Below, piece by piece: positions 22,683 through 35,041 of a stretch of 64,000 bases of DNA (within the stretch, counting starts at the first letter, position 1; every line of letters begins with the position of its first letter). The stretch is taken from positions 18,487,691-18,551,690 of the forward strand of contig OZ023185.1 of the NCBI GenBank assembly GCA_963995505.1, written 5' to 3'. The position numbers and the translations under genes were made by a program. The stretch is from Hypericum androsaemum. Its lineage: Eukaryota > Streptophyta > Magnoliopsida > Malpighiales > Hypericaceae. The notes beneath the pieces were generated by a model. That model ran no database searches and was not told the origin of the DNA. It saw only the letters and a list, made by a program, of their open reading frames with translations.

Positions 22683-23044
22683 ATTATAAGATGACGATCC
22701 ACCCTTGTAAATGTATTATTTTAATAACCAACAACTACTTAAATCAACCGATGGAAGTTTTATTTTACCTGAAACATGTTATGATTTCGAGTCCTCGACA
22801 ACACATCAATTTTAAATATTTATTGAAATTTTTTTGAAACTTTTTAAAAACTCTAACCGGATCTAATATGAATTAGTTGAGTTAGTATCAGATACCAAAT
22901 AGTATTAACACATGGCTGTTAATGCTCTGGCCAGTACATTAATCCTCCAGCCGGTGAACAAAGTCGAGCTTTCACACGAAGAAAGTGACCTTCATTTTAA
23001 CATTATTAGGCATGGTCAAAGAATTTACGAATAAATATTATTCT

Positions 23045-23407
23045 TAGCCTCCTGATGTTTAGTATATTCGGCACTCGTCTTTTTGTATTCCAGTAATCGA
23101 TTAAAAATTCTCCGAAGTTTGGTTTTATTATACTCGCAGGTCCTTTGGTGACGGTAGCAGTCATTTTTTTAATTTTTGTCATAGAAATGATATTTTTACC
23201 CTCAAAAAAGGGAATTTCATCTACCTCCAACCAAAAACTCTACATGAATACCAAATTAAATACAACCAACACCCAATTAATTAAACACAACCAACACCCA
23301 CTAAAATTAAAAATTCATCTGCCACCGTCATAAACTACTTCTACGACCCCGACGCCTTGGACCGCCGATGACTGATAAAGTCCTAATCTAATAATCTCCC
23401 ATCGACT
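23045..23407. mobile_element. Truncated Mutator-like terminal repeat
   Basis: The stretch with gaagtttggttttattatac, then ctcgcaggtccttt and a T-rich block matches in order the left terminal repeat of the element at 52145-53219. No right end is found; the Gypsy element at 23408 cuts it. Confidence 0.6.
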
Positions 23408-24547
23408 CTCACCCAGGAGCGGAAAGGAGCTCTCGCCACGGGGCACAGATGCCCACCACACCCACGTAGAGTAAACAAATACAGTATACAGAACTCTATG
23501 GGCACAGTAGTGTGAGAGTAATCCTGACCAGTACAGTACATAGTCCTTTCGGACAGAACAGAGCAGTACAGTACAGAGTCCTTTCAGACAGAATAGAGCA
23601 GGACAGAATAGAACCGAATCGAACAGTGTAACTCCGATCAGAACGAAACAGAATAGAATCAAACATATTTCATATCAGGATAAAACATGAACAAATCATA
23701 TAACAATGAAGTCCAACCAACTGAACATTTCTCAATTAATTTCCTAAAGTAATGAATCAACACCAGATCAATTCCATCGCATCTAGTATATTTAGACAGG
23801 ACATATACGAATGGACATGAATTTATTTTCACCCATTTGATATATTACAGCAATAATCGAACTGCTTCAAACCAATTACAGTACACTTAATATATGCGAC
23901 GGTTACCCATAAAATAATCACAAGCAAGAACACAATAGTCATTTAAATAATGAATAAACCCACCCATCGTCCAACTTGTTTCGGAACCATGAATAAAAAA
24001 AATAATAATATATCTAAACAGTACAAATGGTATATTATAGCAATCGCTCAGTATATCATCTCCATGTATACATAAATCGGTTACAGTAATGCAATATAGA
24101 CAGTGATCAAAATCAGTAATTTCCAATCTTCACAGACAATCAAGGTTTCGCATACAGGAATCAGAAAGGCCAAATCAGCACGGACGAGATTCGAACTTAC
24201 ATACAAGGATACATATGTCGTGATACGGAGATCATATACGGTGGTTCACATATCATATGCTGACAGAATACGAATGAAAATAAGGACAGAATACTGACAA
24301 AAATACAGACAGAGGGTCGACTTACCTCGACTCCAGATTCATTAATTCACGTATCCACTAACCCCGACGTCTCTTGGCTCGCCCGGATCGGTCTCCTCAC
24401 TTAGTAGGAGGCAAAAATAAATTTTGGAGAAAAAATGAGTGTAGAATTTTCTAAATCCTCCTTATATAGGTAGACCCAAGTTGGTAAATTTTAATTCAAT
24501 CTTCACTAGTTTGAAAAAAATTCTATTTTAGTTTCTTGGTCTTTACA
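23408..24547 (-). repeat. 3' LTR of the Gypsy element, outer end truncated
   Basis: It matches 28775-29758 almost base for base (gagctctcgccacggggcac onward) and continues to ggtctttaca at 24547, next to the purine tract. It contains short internal repeats of the form cagtacagagtcctttc. Confidence 0.85.
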
Positions 24548-24829
24548 TTCTCTCCCCCTTAAATAGAGTTTGTCCTCAAACTAAATAACTTACTTGTTTG
24601 TTCGAACATGAACGAATATTTGTTCTGAAGAGGTTTGTTGTTGTTCTTCATTTTTGTCTTCAACTCCCAGGTCGCTCTTCTTTCTGTATGGTAACTCTAT
24701 TGTACCTTAACATATCATATTGCCCTCTTACACAGCCTTTGTGTTTTCCCATCGACAAACCTCAACGGAACTTCTTCATAGCTGATGCCAGGCCGTACTA
24801 CAGTTGGAATTTCTCTGACCACTTGTCCC

Positions 24830-25140
24830 TCCATCAGATTTTTTGTTGTTGATCTTATGCTGCCTGAATTCTATTACAAATTATTGGCACCTTGTTTGCC
24901 AATTCCTCTTAAAATTTTCAGTCCGAGTATCCTCTTCCTCACCCTCTTCATTCCAGCTAACAGGGGATCAACATTTCTTTCCATATAAAGCTTCGTAAGG
25001 GGTCATCCCTAAGCTTGCCTGAAAGTTGTTATTATATGAAAAATCTATGAAAGAAAGATGACCCTCCCAATCACCCTAAAATATGCCACGCAGGCTCGTA
25101 GCATGTCTTCAAAAGTCTGTATGGTCCCATTAATTCTTGA
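24830..25140 (-). pseudogene. Gypsy integrase fragment
   Basis: The minus strand reads SYNNNFQASLGMTPYEALYG, a typical end of the Gypsy integrase core, preceded by QTFEDMLRACV after a frame change. Stops and frameshifts are frequent. Confidence 0.75.
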
Positions 25141-25730
25141 AGAGTCTTCCAGAATTTTGACATGAATATTGTGTCCTAACCAAAGTGATACTCACCAGAA
25201 CCTCATGGAGCCATCCCACTTCTCTTAGGTAGAGTCTTGCCATTTGTTTAGTGGTTGTAGAGATTCGGCTGGTAGTCTCGTGCTCTTGTGGTCTAGATTG
25301 GCGTTCGGGTGTGGCTAGTGAGTACTACTACTCGAATAGGGTTGGGTGCTATTGTTCATATCGGGGTGCTTGCGATAAGGATCACTGCTCTGACATCACC
25401 ATCTGGGCACTTCGCCACCACAAGTCCATCTTTCCACGTCGCAAGCATGCCATAGTTATGCACCTACATTGTTCCTCCGAATTCTCCCAATGTCTACATC
25501 TCTGGCACCACTGGTCTGAGCTGTTGGATGAGTTGCAAGTTTGAACAGAATTGTAGGGCTTCTTTGAAGCCTATGTAGTGCAACCTCCAGCGTATTATCC
25601 CATTCTCCTAACGCTCTCTATTTCGACTCCCTTGCGGCGTAAATTCCTTTCCATTATTGGTGCACCTAGCACTACCTTCAAGTTTGTCAGCAAGAGTAAC
25701 GGTACTATGTGATCTCCCTAATATCCTCAG

Positions 25731-26100
25731 TCAGTCCACCCTCAAATTTGAGAGATCTTGTGTCCTCATCCAAAGTTGCAGTTGACTTGAATATAGATAA
25801 CCTAGAGAATTCCTAGTCATATTGCATGACGATCTTGTCCCCTTTAACAAGTTGTCAAACTCCTTAGCCTTCTCCCTCCTCATAGCGGCAGGAATGAACC
25901 TATCTCTAAAATCTATTAGGATTGCTTCCTTATACACTTCCTTTTCTCTTCCCCCTTCCTCCTGGTGGATTCCCTACTGTGTTTCTTACCACCTTCGTGC
26001 ATCTCCGACTAACATATACAAGGCAAACAGTACCTTATCCTCATTCTTGATACAAGCGATCGGCAATGGACACTCCATAGTTCTACCTAATTTGTGATGG
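25731..26100 (-). pseudogene. Gypsy gag fragment
   Basis: The minus strand reads FRDRFIPAAMRREKAKEFDN followed by LLKGTRSS, the conserved plant Gypsy gag region. It is upstream (in element sense) of the integrase fragment, as expected. Further gag sequence toward 26100 is out of frame. Confidence 0.65.
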
Positions 26101-26149
26101 GATCTCGCGGGTTACAGAAAGTAGATACCCTCTTCGCAGCTCATTCTAA

Positions 26150-28322
26150 ATGCTCCCACCAAACACATAAGTGTTTTATAGGATACATAAGCGTAGGAAG
26201 AATTTTAACATAAAATAGGCAAAACAGATCAGATTTTCATAACATATTTTAGTACCTAACAGATTCAGAATAGGACAAATTTTGAGATTAACATATCAAA
26301 ATAGAGTTATTCGAAGCAACTGCCCCCCTGACCTTGGAACAGAAACACAATTATTTCCAAAAGCATACAACCCACAAACCAAGTTCATGCTTTTCACCAA
26401 GCTTACATGCCAATGTGACTTGGATATTTGTAATCCCCTTTATGCGATCACAAACAAGCAACTCATGGTCACAGAATCTCTAAAATGACAATAGAAATCA
26501 TGGAACGCATATTAGATCAAACACCATGCCACGATATCATTTACTTAATAGATCAGAATCATGGATTTGATTATATTTATGTGATTGATCCTAAACAGAG
26601 ACGTAAGCTATTAAATCAAATACTGAACCTATAATTCTAAATCCTAATCAAGCAAACAATACCGAATTTTACTAAAGAAGTCGACTTACCAATTAAACCA
26701 AACCACCATGATGCGAATTCCATTACAGTCGTACACACTAATTATATGACCAGTTCATATGATTAGCCAAATCTATGTATTCAATATAATAATATTAAAT
26801 GATCAAACTAGTTCATGCGATTAGCCAAAATCATATATTTTAATCATTCATGTTGTGACTAAATTCACAAAATCAGAAGCCTATAATATAAAAACAATAG
26901 CAGTTACTCGGTAAGGTCGCACCCGGCTTATCTCGTGTTCGAGAACATACCAAATCCTATTAATAAGTTCATGCAAAATCAAGTACCAAGTGCATAAATA
27001 TATATTCATGTGCAAACTGTAATCTATATTCGAACAGTGGAAACCATTACCAAATCTATTTATGCAAAGATTCTCAATTTTAAGATAAGTAACAGACATT
27101 CACAAATATGCAATTAATCTATTAAAACATGTTATCAATTCAAATTTATATTTTCAAGTTCACGAAGACTCATATTATCCTTACCAAAATTTGCATTCGA
27201 TTACAACTACAAGATCAGTAGTAAATTTTGAAATCTACAGAAGCAGTAGCCACACTCCACAAAGTTCAGAGTAAACACTTAACATATAACAGATGAAACT
27301 CCACATTTCAATACACAGATTTAACATGAGGCATATCAACAGAAACAACTCCGGAGTTTCACTATCGGGATCCTGTGGGGCACAGTAGACAACCCTTTCC
27401 GCTGTAAAATCCAGAAGCAAAAAGAAGCTCTCACCACAGGGCACAGATATCCCTATGCTGGCATAGGGTATGGACTCCATACAGAATACCCTACGGGCGC
27501 AGTAATATAGGGATAATCCTGACCAATATAGTATTCAGACTATCGGGATCCTATGGGGCACAGTAGATACTCCTTTTCGCTGTAAAACGCAGAAGCAAAA
27601 AGAAGTTCTCACCATAGGGCACAGATACCCTCAAGGTTCGCATAGAGTATGGAATTCATACAGAATACTCTACGGGCAGAGTAACCTTGGGATAATTCCG
27701 ACCAGAACAGTGCAGAGTCCTCACGGATAGAACAGACAGACCTCAGTATTGCCAGAACATACTAACATGAATCAGTACAATATGAACAGATTCATACACT
27801 TACATACACGAATAGCGACCTACAAATATCAATACGACATACGAGTATAAATACACTGATCAAATAGTTTATAATTTTAGAACAGAACTAATTCCAGTAA
27901 AGAACAAATTTTGAAATAACTAACTCAGAATTGGATTATTTGGAACAGACCACACACACCAGAATCAAACAGAACAGATACGAGCAGGTTTAATCCACAT
28001 AATTCTAATTAATGCGTACTTCTCTCATATACATAATTATATGCAATCATTTTAGAACATAGCACCTACACTTCTAATTCAGACTCATGCAGCCTCGAAA
28101 GCACATCAAAGTCACTCATAGAACAGTTCTACATGATTTAAATAAGACATGTGGCATAAAAAATGCAATTCGGATCAAAACTTTTCACATAAACCAACCT
28201 ACATTTTTTTTAACAATCAAAACATTCAATAAACAAATCAGTCCCATTAAGACCCAGCCCATAATCTCTCAATGAAATGCAATGCATGCATGTTTTCCAA
28301 GATCCGATTATTTATTTTGAAA
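26150..28322. other. Gypsy 5' internal region with nested LTR-like repeats
   Basis: No gene is seen. Two LTR-related units at about 27355-27535 and 27540-27740 (both with atcgggatcct, ggggcacagtaga and ctcacca) lie in tandem and resemble the LTR near 28735, so an older or rearranged LTR fragment is embedded. Confidence 0.55.
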
Positions 28323-28323
28323 T

Positions 28324-28335
28324 GCTCTGATACCA
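28324..28335 (-). promoter_or_regulatory. Gypsy primer binding site
   Basis: The minus strand reads tggtatcagagc, the initiator tRNA-Met site, 7 bases after the LTR end (tgaca). Confidence 0.75.
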
Positions 28336-28342
28336 TTTAAGT

Positions 28343-29793
28343 TGTCACGCCCCGAATAATAGGCATGCCAACCGCCACGGGATAAATATCCCGTAAGGCA
28401 TCATTTATTTCCTAAATCCCAAATCAGGTCATAAAATCTAAATTGAAACCGTCTCAGCATTATAAAAAGAGTCTTAAAATATGAATGATCAGTCTTTAAT
28501 GCATGTCCTTGCCTCTAGCTCTCACCCTCGATCCACCCCTGTCATATCTAAAACAAAAGAGCGTATTTTGCTGAGATTACGCAACTCAGTAAGCCAAACT
28601 CGAACAAAGCACATACCTTAGAGCAAATCACATACTCAGCATTCATATAAAATACCAATTATCATACATAGTCTTACAGTATCATACACAATCTCACAGA
28701 AAATATACTACAGACGCAACTCCGGAGCTATGATATCAGGATCTCGTGGGGCACAGTAGACATTCCTTTCCGCTTTATAATCCAGGAGCAGAAAGGAGCT
28801 CTCGCCACGGGGCACAGATGCCCACCACACCCACGTAGAGTAAACAAATACAGTATACAGAACTCTACGGGCACAGTATTGTGGGAGTAATCCTGACCAG
28901 TACAGTACATAGTCCTTTCGGACAGAACAGAGCAGTTCAGTACAGAGTCCTTTCGGACAGAACAAAGCAGTACAGTACAGAGTCCTTTCAGACAGAATAG
29001 AGCAGGACAGAACAGAACCGAATCGAACAGTGTAACTCCGATCAGAACGAAACAGAATAGAATCAAACATATTTCATATCAGGATAAAACATGAACAAAT
29101 CATATAACAATGAAGTCCAACCAACTGCACATTTCTCAATTAATTTCCTAAAGTAATGAATCAACACCAGATCAATTCCATCGCATCTAGTATATTTAGA
29201 CAGGACATATACGAATGGACATGAATTCATTTCCACCCATTTGATATATTACAGCAATAATCGAACTGCTTCAAACCAATTACAGTACACTTAATATATG
29301 CGACGGTTACCCATAAAATAATCACAAGCAAGAACACAATAGTCATTTAAATAATGAATAAACCCACCCATCGTCCAAATTGTTTCGGAACCATGAATAA
29401 AAATAATAATAATATATCTAAACAGTACAAATGGTATATTATAGCAATCGCTCAGTATATCATCTCCATGTACACATAAATCGGTTACAGTAATGCAATA
29501 TAGACAGTGATCAAAATCAGTAATTTCCAAACTTCACAGACAATCAAGGTTTCGCATACAGGAATCAGAAAGGCCAAATCAGCACGGACGAGATTCGAAC
29601 TTACATACAAGGATACATATGTCGTGATACGGAGATCATATATGGTGGTTCACATATCATATGCTGACAGAATACGAATGAAAATACGGATAGAATACAG
29701 ACAGAAATACAGATAGAGGTTCGACTTACCTCGACTCCAGATTCATTAATTCACGTATCGACTTACCTCGACTCCAGATTCATTAATTTACGT
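28343..29793 (-). repeat. 5' LTR of the Gypsy element, outer end truncated
   Basis: On the plus strand it begins tgtcacgccccg. The match to the left LTR stops at ttcacgtat (29758), followed by a local 36-bp duplication of cgacttacctcgactcc, then host sequence. Confidence 0.82.
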
Positions 29794-29833
29794 ATTCACA
29801 GAAATACAATTGTCTTTCCGGACTAATTGCACT

Positions 29834-31142
29834 TAAGGGTGAAGAAAAAATTTGATATTTGTTTCCGTATTTGATATCCGAATTTTTTTTCGATTCGGAC
29901 TCGAATACGAATTATCCTAAATAAATACTTCAGACTCGGATATGGATACGAATAATAAAATTTATATCCGAAATATCGGATTTCAAAAGTAATCCCATTA
30001 AATAAAAATTACAAGTAACATACTTTGAGCTAGCCCACAAAATTAATCCCATTAAAAATTACAAGTCAAAAAAACTTACCACTGTTAGAGATAGGCCACT
30101 ATCCCGTAAAACCTCAAAAAAAATCAGGTTCAATAGGTTTTGGTATTCTCTTTGAGTAGATCCAATAGTTGTTCGGGCTGTTCTTTTCTGTTTACTTAGT
30201 TTATTTCGATGAGTTGTTAGAGATAGATTTATGGATGGCAGAAATATTCATACCTTGAGGTCGGACCATATTCTTACCCTACGGGTTTAGGGTATGTTGA
30301 TTTTGACTGGGTCTAAGGTAGGGTATGGGTATGAGTCCATGTTTAGAGGTAGGGTCTAGGGTAGGGGATGAATCCATACTTAGACCCTGTGGGTCGGACC
30401 ACACCCTTACATTTTTACCATATTTTAGACTCTACCCTAATTAGACTCTAGTTAGACCCTTGTTAGACCGTATTGATAATATATATAATATACTTTACAG
30501 TTAAATTTAACATATTTATTATGTTATTCCGCAACTAGCTTAGAAGATGTCGTGAATGATGGATCACTAGAAGCTGGCATGCTATATTTTTCTTTTGTTG
30601 AATTGTTTATGTAGTTCAAACTCTAAAAGAAAAACCTTGGACTATTGAAATTAAATTACAAAATTTGATTTTTCATCAATTTTCTATTGAATGTTGATGT
30701 GTAACGTAGTAGATGTCTTGAATTTATTTAAATTTTATATAAAAATTAAGTTTTGATTAAAAATTATCAAAATGCAGAACGTTAAAGGGTCGGACCCTGG
30801 AGATCCTGTAGACCTGGGTCTTCAGGAGGGTAGGGTATGAATCTAACAATAAAAAATTTGTAGGGTCGAGGGTAGGGTATGGGTCCATCCAAAAAAACTA
30901 GGGTATGGGTAGGGTCCTATCAATACCTTACCATACCCTACCCATTGCCATCCCTAGATAAATTACGTTTATTTTTGAAACTTTGGAAAAAATAATAGTT
31001 CGGATTATTCGTATCCAAAAAAGTTCGGATATCGGATAGTCAAATGTTCAGACTCGGACTCAGATACTAAAAATATTTATTCAGATATTTTGGATAGTGA
31101 AAATTTTTGGATAATTTGGATACGGATAATCTAAATGCTCTG
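29834..31142. mobile_element. hAT-like element, degenerate, with a nested element
   Basis: It interrupts sequence that is continuous at 41000-41030 (gctaattgcagtagcaatctc). The flanks attgcact (29826-29833) and attgcaat (31143-31150) match 7 of 8. The left end taagggtga resembles the taggggtgagca family; the right end is worn. The interior carries gatatccgaa-type palindromic motifs. A second element sits inside at about 30232-30956. Confidence 0.75.
30232..30956. mobile_element. Nested small element rich in gggtatggg motifs
   Basis: The ends tggatggcag and ttgccatccc are inverted. The interior is dominated by variants of agggtatgggt and its complement. The target duplication is poor (tagattta versus tagataaa). 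It is non-coding. Confidence 0.55.
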
Positions 31143-31515
31143 ATTGCAATAGCAATCTCAAGGGTATCATGGAGTGTAGCAGTATTAACGCTAGGCATTT
31201 TTTACCGTAACAATTTTTTTCCAATAATTTTTAAAGAAGTTGTAATTACAACCTCGTACTTATACGAGAGAATTCTACATTGTTGTTTATATGTTGTAAC
31301 TATTATTATTATTAATAAAATTTTGCTTGTCAAAAAATAAATTGTTTACTATTTTATTGCGGTGGACACATTTCCACATTCGTTGCAAAATATCCGTAAT
31401 AACACTGTGCTACACAACAACAAAAATAAAAAAATAACAAGTAATAAAAAAAAAGAATGATGAAAACTTAAAATTAAAACTCCAAACGAATCTCTAGCCA
31501 CTAGTAAGATACACC

Positions 31516-32008
31516 TAGGGGTGTACATTCGGTATTTATCGATCCCGATTATCTAATACTAAATTTATCAAATACTATTCGGGATCGGTATTTACCAAAT
31601 TTTCCAAATTTTTTGAAAACTTTATAATTCATCATAAATTTAATCAAAAAATTCAAAATAGTTTCAATAAACACAAATTCAATCTAATAAGTACAAGGAC
31701 ATCAAGTCTAATTAGTAATTAGTATAAAGTCAGCATGCACTTTTTGATGAGGTCGAGGAACTTTTCGGTAAATTATCTATAATTTGGCTTATATATCTAT
31801 ATATTTGGTAAATTACTATTTTGGTAAATTTGGTATATTCGGTAAAATATCGGCATTTATCAAAATTTACCGAATACCGATATTTACCGAATTTCTCAAA
31901 AATCTCCTACCGAATTGATTACCGAATACCGGTTTACCGATCCCGAACTACCGATTACCAAAATTTTACCGAACTTACCGTATTCTAATTATCATTTGCT
32001 CACCCCTA
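31516..32008. mobile_element. hAT-like MITE, taggggtg family, with ttcggtaaat cores
   Basis: The ends are taggggtgtac and tttgctcacccct(a). The exact 8-bp gatacacc is duplicated at 31508-31515 and 32009-32016. The interior is full of ttcggtaaatt and its complement, giving strong self-complementarity. No ORF is present. Confidence 0.92.
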
Positions 32009-32255
32009 GATACACCATCAGAATTTTAAAAAATATAATAATGTACAAAATCGCCCTATAATTTTAAATAATAGAATGCGTCAACTTATCCAATACGTTG
32101 ACCCAATACAAACGAGATCATCTACATCAAATTTGAGTCGAACAATCATAAATTATGACAAAAATCTCTCAACTAAATTTTAATTTCCGATGCTCAAACT
32201 CGAGATGTTTACTATTACGTTATTACGTACAAGTGTCTGTGTTTGGCGGTAACGA

Positions 32256-32910
32256 TCAATGAAATTGATCCTTGATGCGTACGTTCAACCTCCTAAGTCA
32301 AATAGAATGGACCGTCCTATGGAAAACATCGTACCTTTTCGGAGGCCCATTCGCTACAAAACGCCTCTCCTGCTTCACCCTCCTATGCATCCTCAAGTAC
32401 TGCCTCGTCGAAATACCCATCAAAATGTCTTTAATTTTGTGCAAATCTCTCACCCCGACTTGAACCGATAACGAGTTCTAGTTCAGCACATCCCTGAACG
32501 GAGGCACGTATCCGTCTGAGATCAAGACAGGAAATAAAGATGGCCTCGACCACTTGCGGGCTCGCCACCTCGTACCGGCTCGGGCAGAGGCAGAACTTGC
32601 TGCTCTTTAGCATGGAAGTGTAGGAGAGTCCGTCGGGCAAGTGGTCATACACTTGGATTTCCGGGTTTTTGTTCTTCCATTGGTCCAGAAGGAGCTCCCT
32701 TATTAGGCCGTGGTGCTGGCCCGCGAAGAAGGCGAGGATGGGCCTCCGGGATGGTGATGGGCCGCCTATTAGGCCCGTGATCTCGCCAGTGAGGAGATGG
32801 ATTTCGGGGAATGAGGCGTCCTTTGATGGATTGAATCCTTCCGAGGTGTTGGCGTTGCATAGAACTCTGATCGATTTGTGGAATAACGTAGCTTGATGTA
32901 CGCGGCCCTT
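32256..32910 (-). pseudogene. Exostosin (GT47) last-exon pseudogene
   Basis: It matches the fourth exon of the intact gene at 43222-45690, with SIRVLCNANTSEGF, FPEIHLLTGEITGLIGGPSP and KSSKFCLCPS readable. It has lost 6 bases near the exon start, changed the acceptor region, and has a frameshift after QVVEAI, so the glycosyltransferase core is broken. Exons 1-3 are absent because the duplicated unit ends in intron 3. No promoter is attached. Confidence 0.93.
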
Positions 32911-33738
32911 GTTGATAAATTTCGAATCAATACGTTGCATCCACCTTGTCCACTAAATCAAGTTATATAATATAGTAAAATTATTCTAAAGTAATATTGT
33001 TGAGACTGGAAAAAAAATTATTTTTAAAAATTATCGCATACGTAACAGAGGTTTATTATTATTTGCCACCAAAAAAACATAACAAGGTTCACATTTTTAG
33101 CTCCAAAATTATAAAAATTGAGTTGTAAATAGGAAATACCAAAAAAATATTTTTTTAATATTCAAGACACCTAAAAATTTGTCTTTATGCAAATACTACA
33201 ATAGTCGATTGAGATATTTTTTTACAATAAGATGACGATCACAAAGATCATTTGAAGATAATTTAGAAGATGAATGATGATGTAATATTTATCAAATAAA
33301 TAAGTCAAACACAAACTATTATCTTAAAATATTTTTCAAATAAATAATTTATTTTCTCTCCATATACAGTGAATATGGATCTCCGGCAAGTTTAGCATTT
33401 GCATATGAAATTTCTCTCAGACGAATAATATCCTTGATCAAATTACGCTTTGTTACTTCACCAAATCAGATTCATTTTGCATACAACAGAGTGCTACTAA
33501 AATGGTATTTCATCTACAAGGTAATGTTCTGTCACACACAAAAAAACCCAAACTAATCAAATCAAATTTAATTTAATCTATCCTAAAAAATTGAACCTTA
33601 GAAACCGTACAAATCCCAACTTGAACCGTCAAATATTTTTCACCCAGTTATACCTATCGAGATTAAACCTGCACTACGGTAATATTATGACTTGTACTAT
33701 TAGGTCAAATGCCCTTCGACATCCGTATTGAACTGTTC

Positions 33739-34793
33739 GATCACATGATGGTGCAGTTGGGGTCGCTGTCATAATACTGCAGATTGGCTGGTGGTTGATG
33801 GAAGCCATGGACGTAAGTAGCAGGCGGCCAAGCATATGGAAACAGTTGAGGCTGTTACGGGGATAAATAGTTTCAGGAAGTTACACATAGAGAAACAAAA
33901 CTACCAAGCTCACTGATCAAATCAGGAGAGGAAATTGGTGCCTAGAAAGAAGAAGAAATAGCATAAGAAGAGAATCCAAACTTAAATTGGCCAATTGTCC
34001 TAGAGCAATTCTAAGAAACCAAATTCCATTAGGGCACCAGCCAAACCAAGGAGAGTTCATGTCGTATTTATATTCCTGGGTCATCAAATTCCTAGTCCAC
34101 GATGAGCAAGTTCCAATCTGGTTGGGCTTTTTACAAAATAAAACTAATAGAAAAGGCCCACGGCCCACTAACCTAAATAAACATAAAAACCAGCCCGCAA
34201 CACAGGCTATCATCACAAGCGTCGAAGCTGCAACTCCAACGACTTTCTTCACCAAAATCCTTCCCTCGGCTGCTGGGAGGGGTTCCTCTCTTTATCCTCT
34301 TACTTCTTCTTCTCCACCGATTTCTTCCATGCAACAGAGGCTGCTGGGAGGGCATCATCTCTTTATCCTCTTCCTTCTCCTTCTTCTCGCCACCAACCGC
34401 GGTCACGAGGCTGATCAATTCCGCGTGGCCGAGGTTCTTCCTGAGAAGGGTCGTCAGCTTCACCGCGTCCACCTCCCCTGTCACCTCTATCCGACCCTTG
34501 TCTTCCCCACTAAAACCAACTTCTTCCACACCTAATGACAATCAAATTAAGCCAATTAAGCACCTTTTGACGATCACAACAAATTATTAGTACGGTAATG
34601 ATGGGTTGTTTTGGTTAATTAATTACCTACGACGCTAGCAGTGACCTTCAAGGCCTTGCTGCGAGCCTTGCTGCAGCAGCAGGTAACCTTGATCACCACC
34701 TTTCGCTGAAAAATCACAAATCAAGATCGTTAATTATCGGGCTACGAGATTCGTCATCGATACAAAATTGGATCGTGATTTACGTACCTTCAT
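33739..34793 (-). CDS. HIPP paralogue with an interrupted tail
   Basis: Exons 34788-34793 (ATG AAG), 34627-34705 and 34531 onward repeat the structure of 20117-20657. The HMA part reads RKVVIKVTCCCSKARSKALK, with three adjacent cysteines where a CxxC loop would be, then VEEVGFSGEDKG and VTGEVDAVKLTTLLRK. After EKEEDKE the frame enters about 510 bp of foreign sequence and stops at 34173, giving 147 aa without the CaaX tail. The original tail, ending CTIM, is intact in frame at 33739-33854. Sequence before the tail (cccgtaacag) resembles a 3' splice site, so splicing could restore it, but no donor in the right phase was found. Either a new isoform or an early pseudogene. Confidence 0.7.
33855..34361. 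other. Insertion inside the HIPP tail
   Basis: Compared with 20117-20391, the joined site ttgagg|cttctctttatcc is split by about 510 bp. Near its right end a partial second copy of exon sequence (ctgctgggaggggttcctc, tctttatcctctt at 34265-34315) repeats 34340-34385. No terminal inverted repeat was identified. Confidence 0.65.
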
Positions 34794-35041
34794 GGTTTTG
34801 ATTCTGTGGATGGGGAAGAAGAACCGAGGAGAGTCAAGCTTCTGTTCTTGGTTGGTCTGTGGCTTTACTGGTTTAGCGTGTGAATTGTGAAGTGTCTGTA
34901 ATTCGTATGGATATTTATAAGGGGTTTCAGCAGGGGCAGAATTGGAATTTGGACTAAAATTTCTTCGTTTATTGGCCAAGGAAATTTCTACGCAATTTCA
35001 AGGAATGGTGTCGGCACCAGAGGTGAGAGAGAGGGGCCTAC

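Larger units (their letters stand above)
23408..29793 (-). mobile_element. Decayed Gypsy-type LTR retrotransposon
   Basis: About 1 kb is directly repeated at its two ends. On the minus strand a primer binding site follows the right LTR and a purine-rich tract (aagggggagagaa) precedes the left LTR. Internal remnants read as gag and as the end of integrase; protease and reverse transcriptase are missing or unreadable. Both outer LTR ends are truncated. It separates the HIPP gene from the GT47 remnant of copy 1. Confidence 0.82.
19735..33360. repeat. Tandem HIPP-GT47 duplication, copy 1
   Basis: Sequence around 19735-19890 (atggatcttcggcaag) matches 33370-33520. Sequence around 31260-31420 and 32030-33340 matches 41140-41280 and 43000-44160. 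Between these are an intact HIPP gene and a last-exon-only GT47 copy. Later insertions, chiefly the Gypsy element at 23408-29793, inflate the unit. Confidence 0.8.

Noticed and set aside
24598..25544. Plus-strand open frames in the Gypsy region
   Set aside because: The coding signal (integrase, gag) is on the minus strand; these are antisense shadows.
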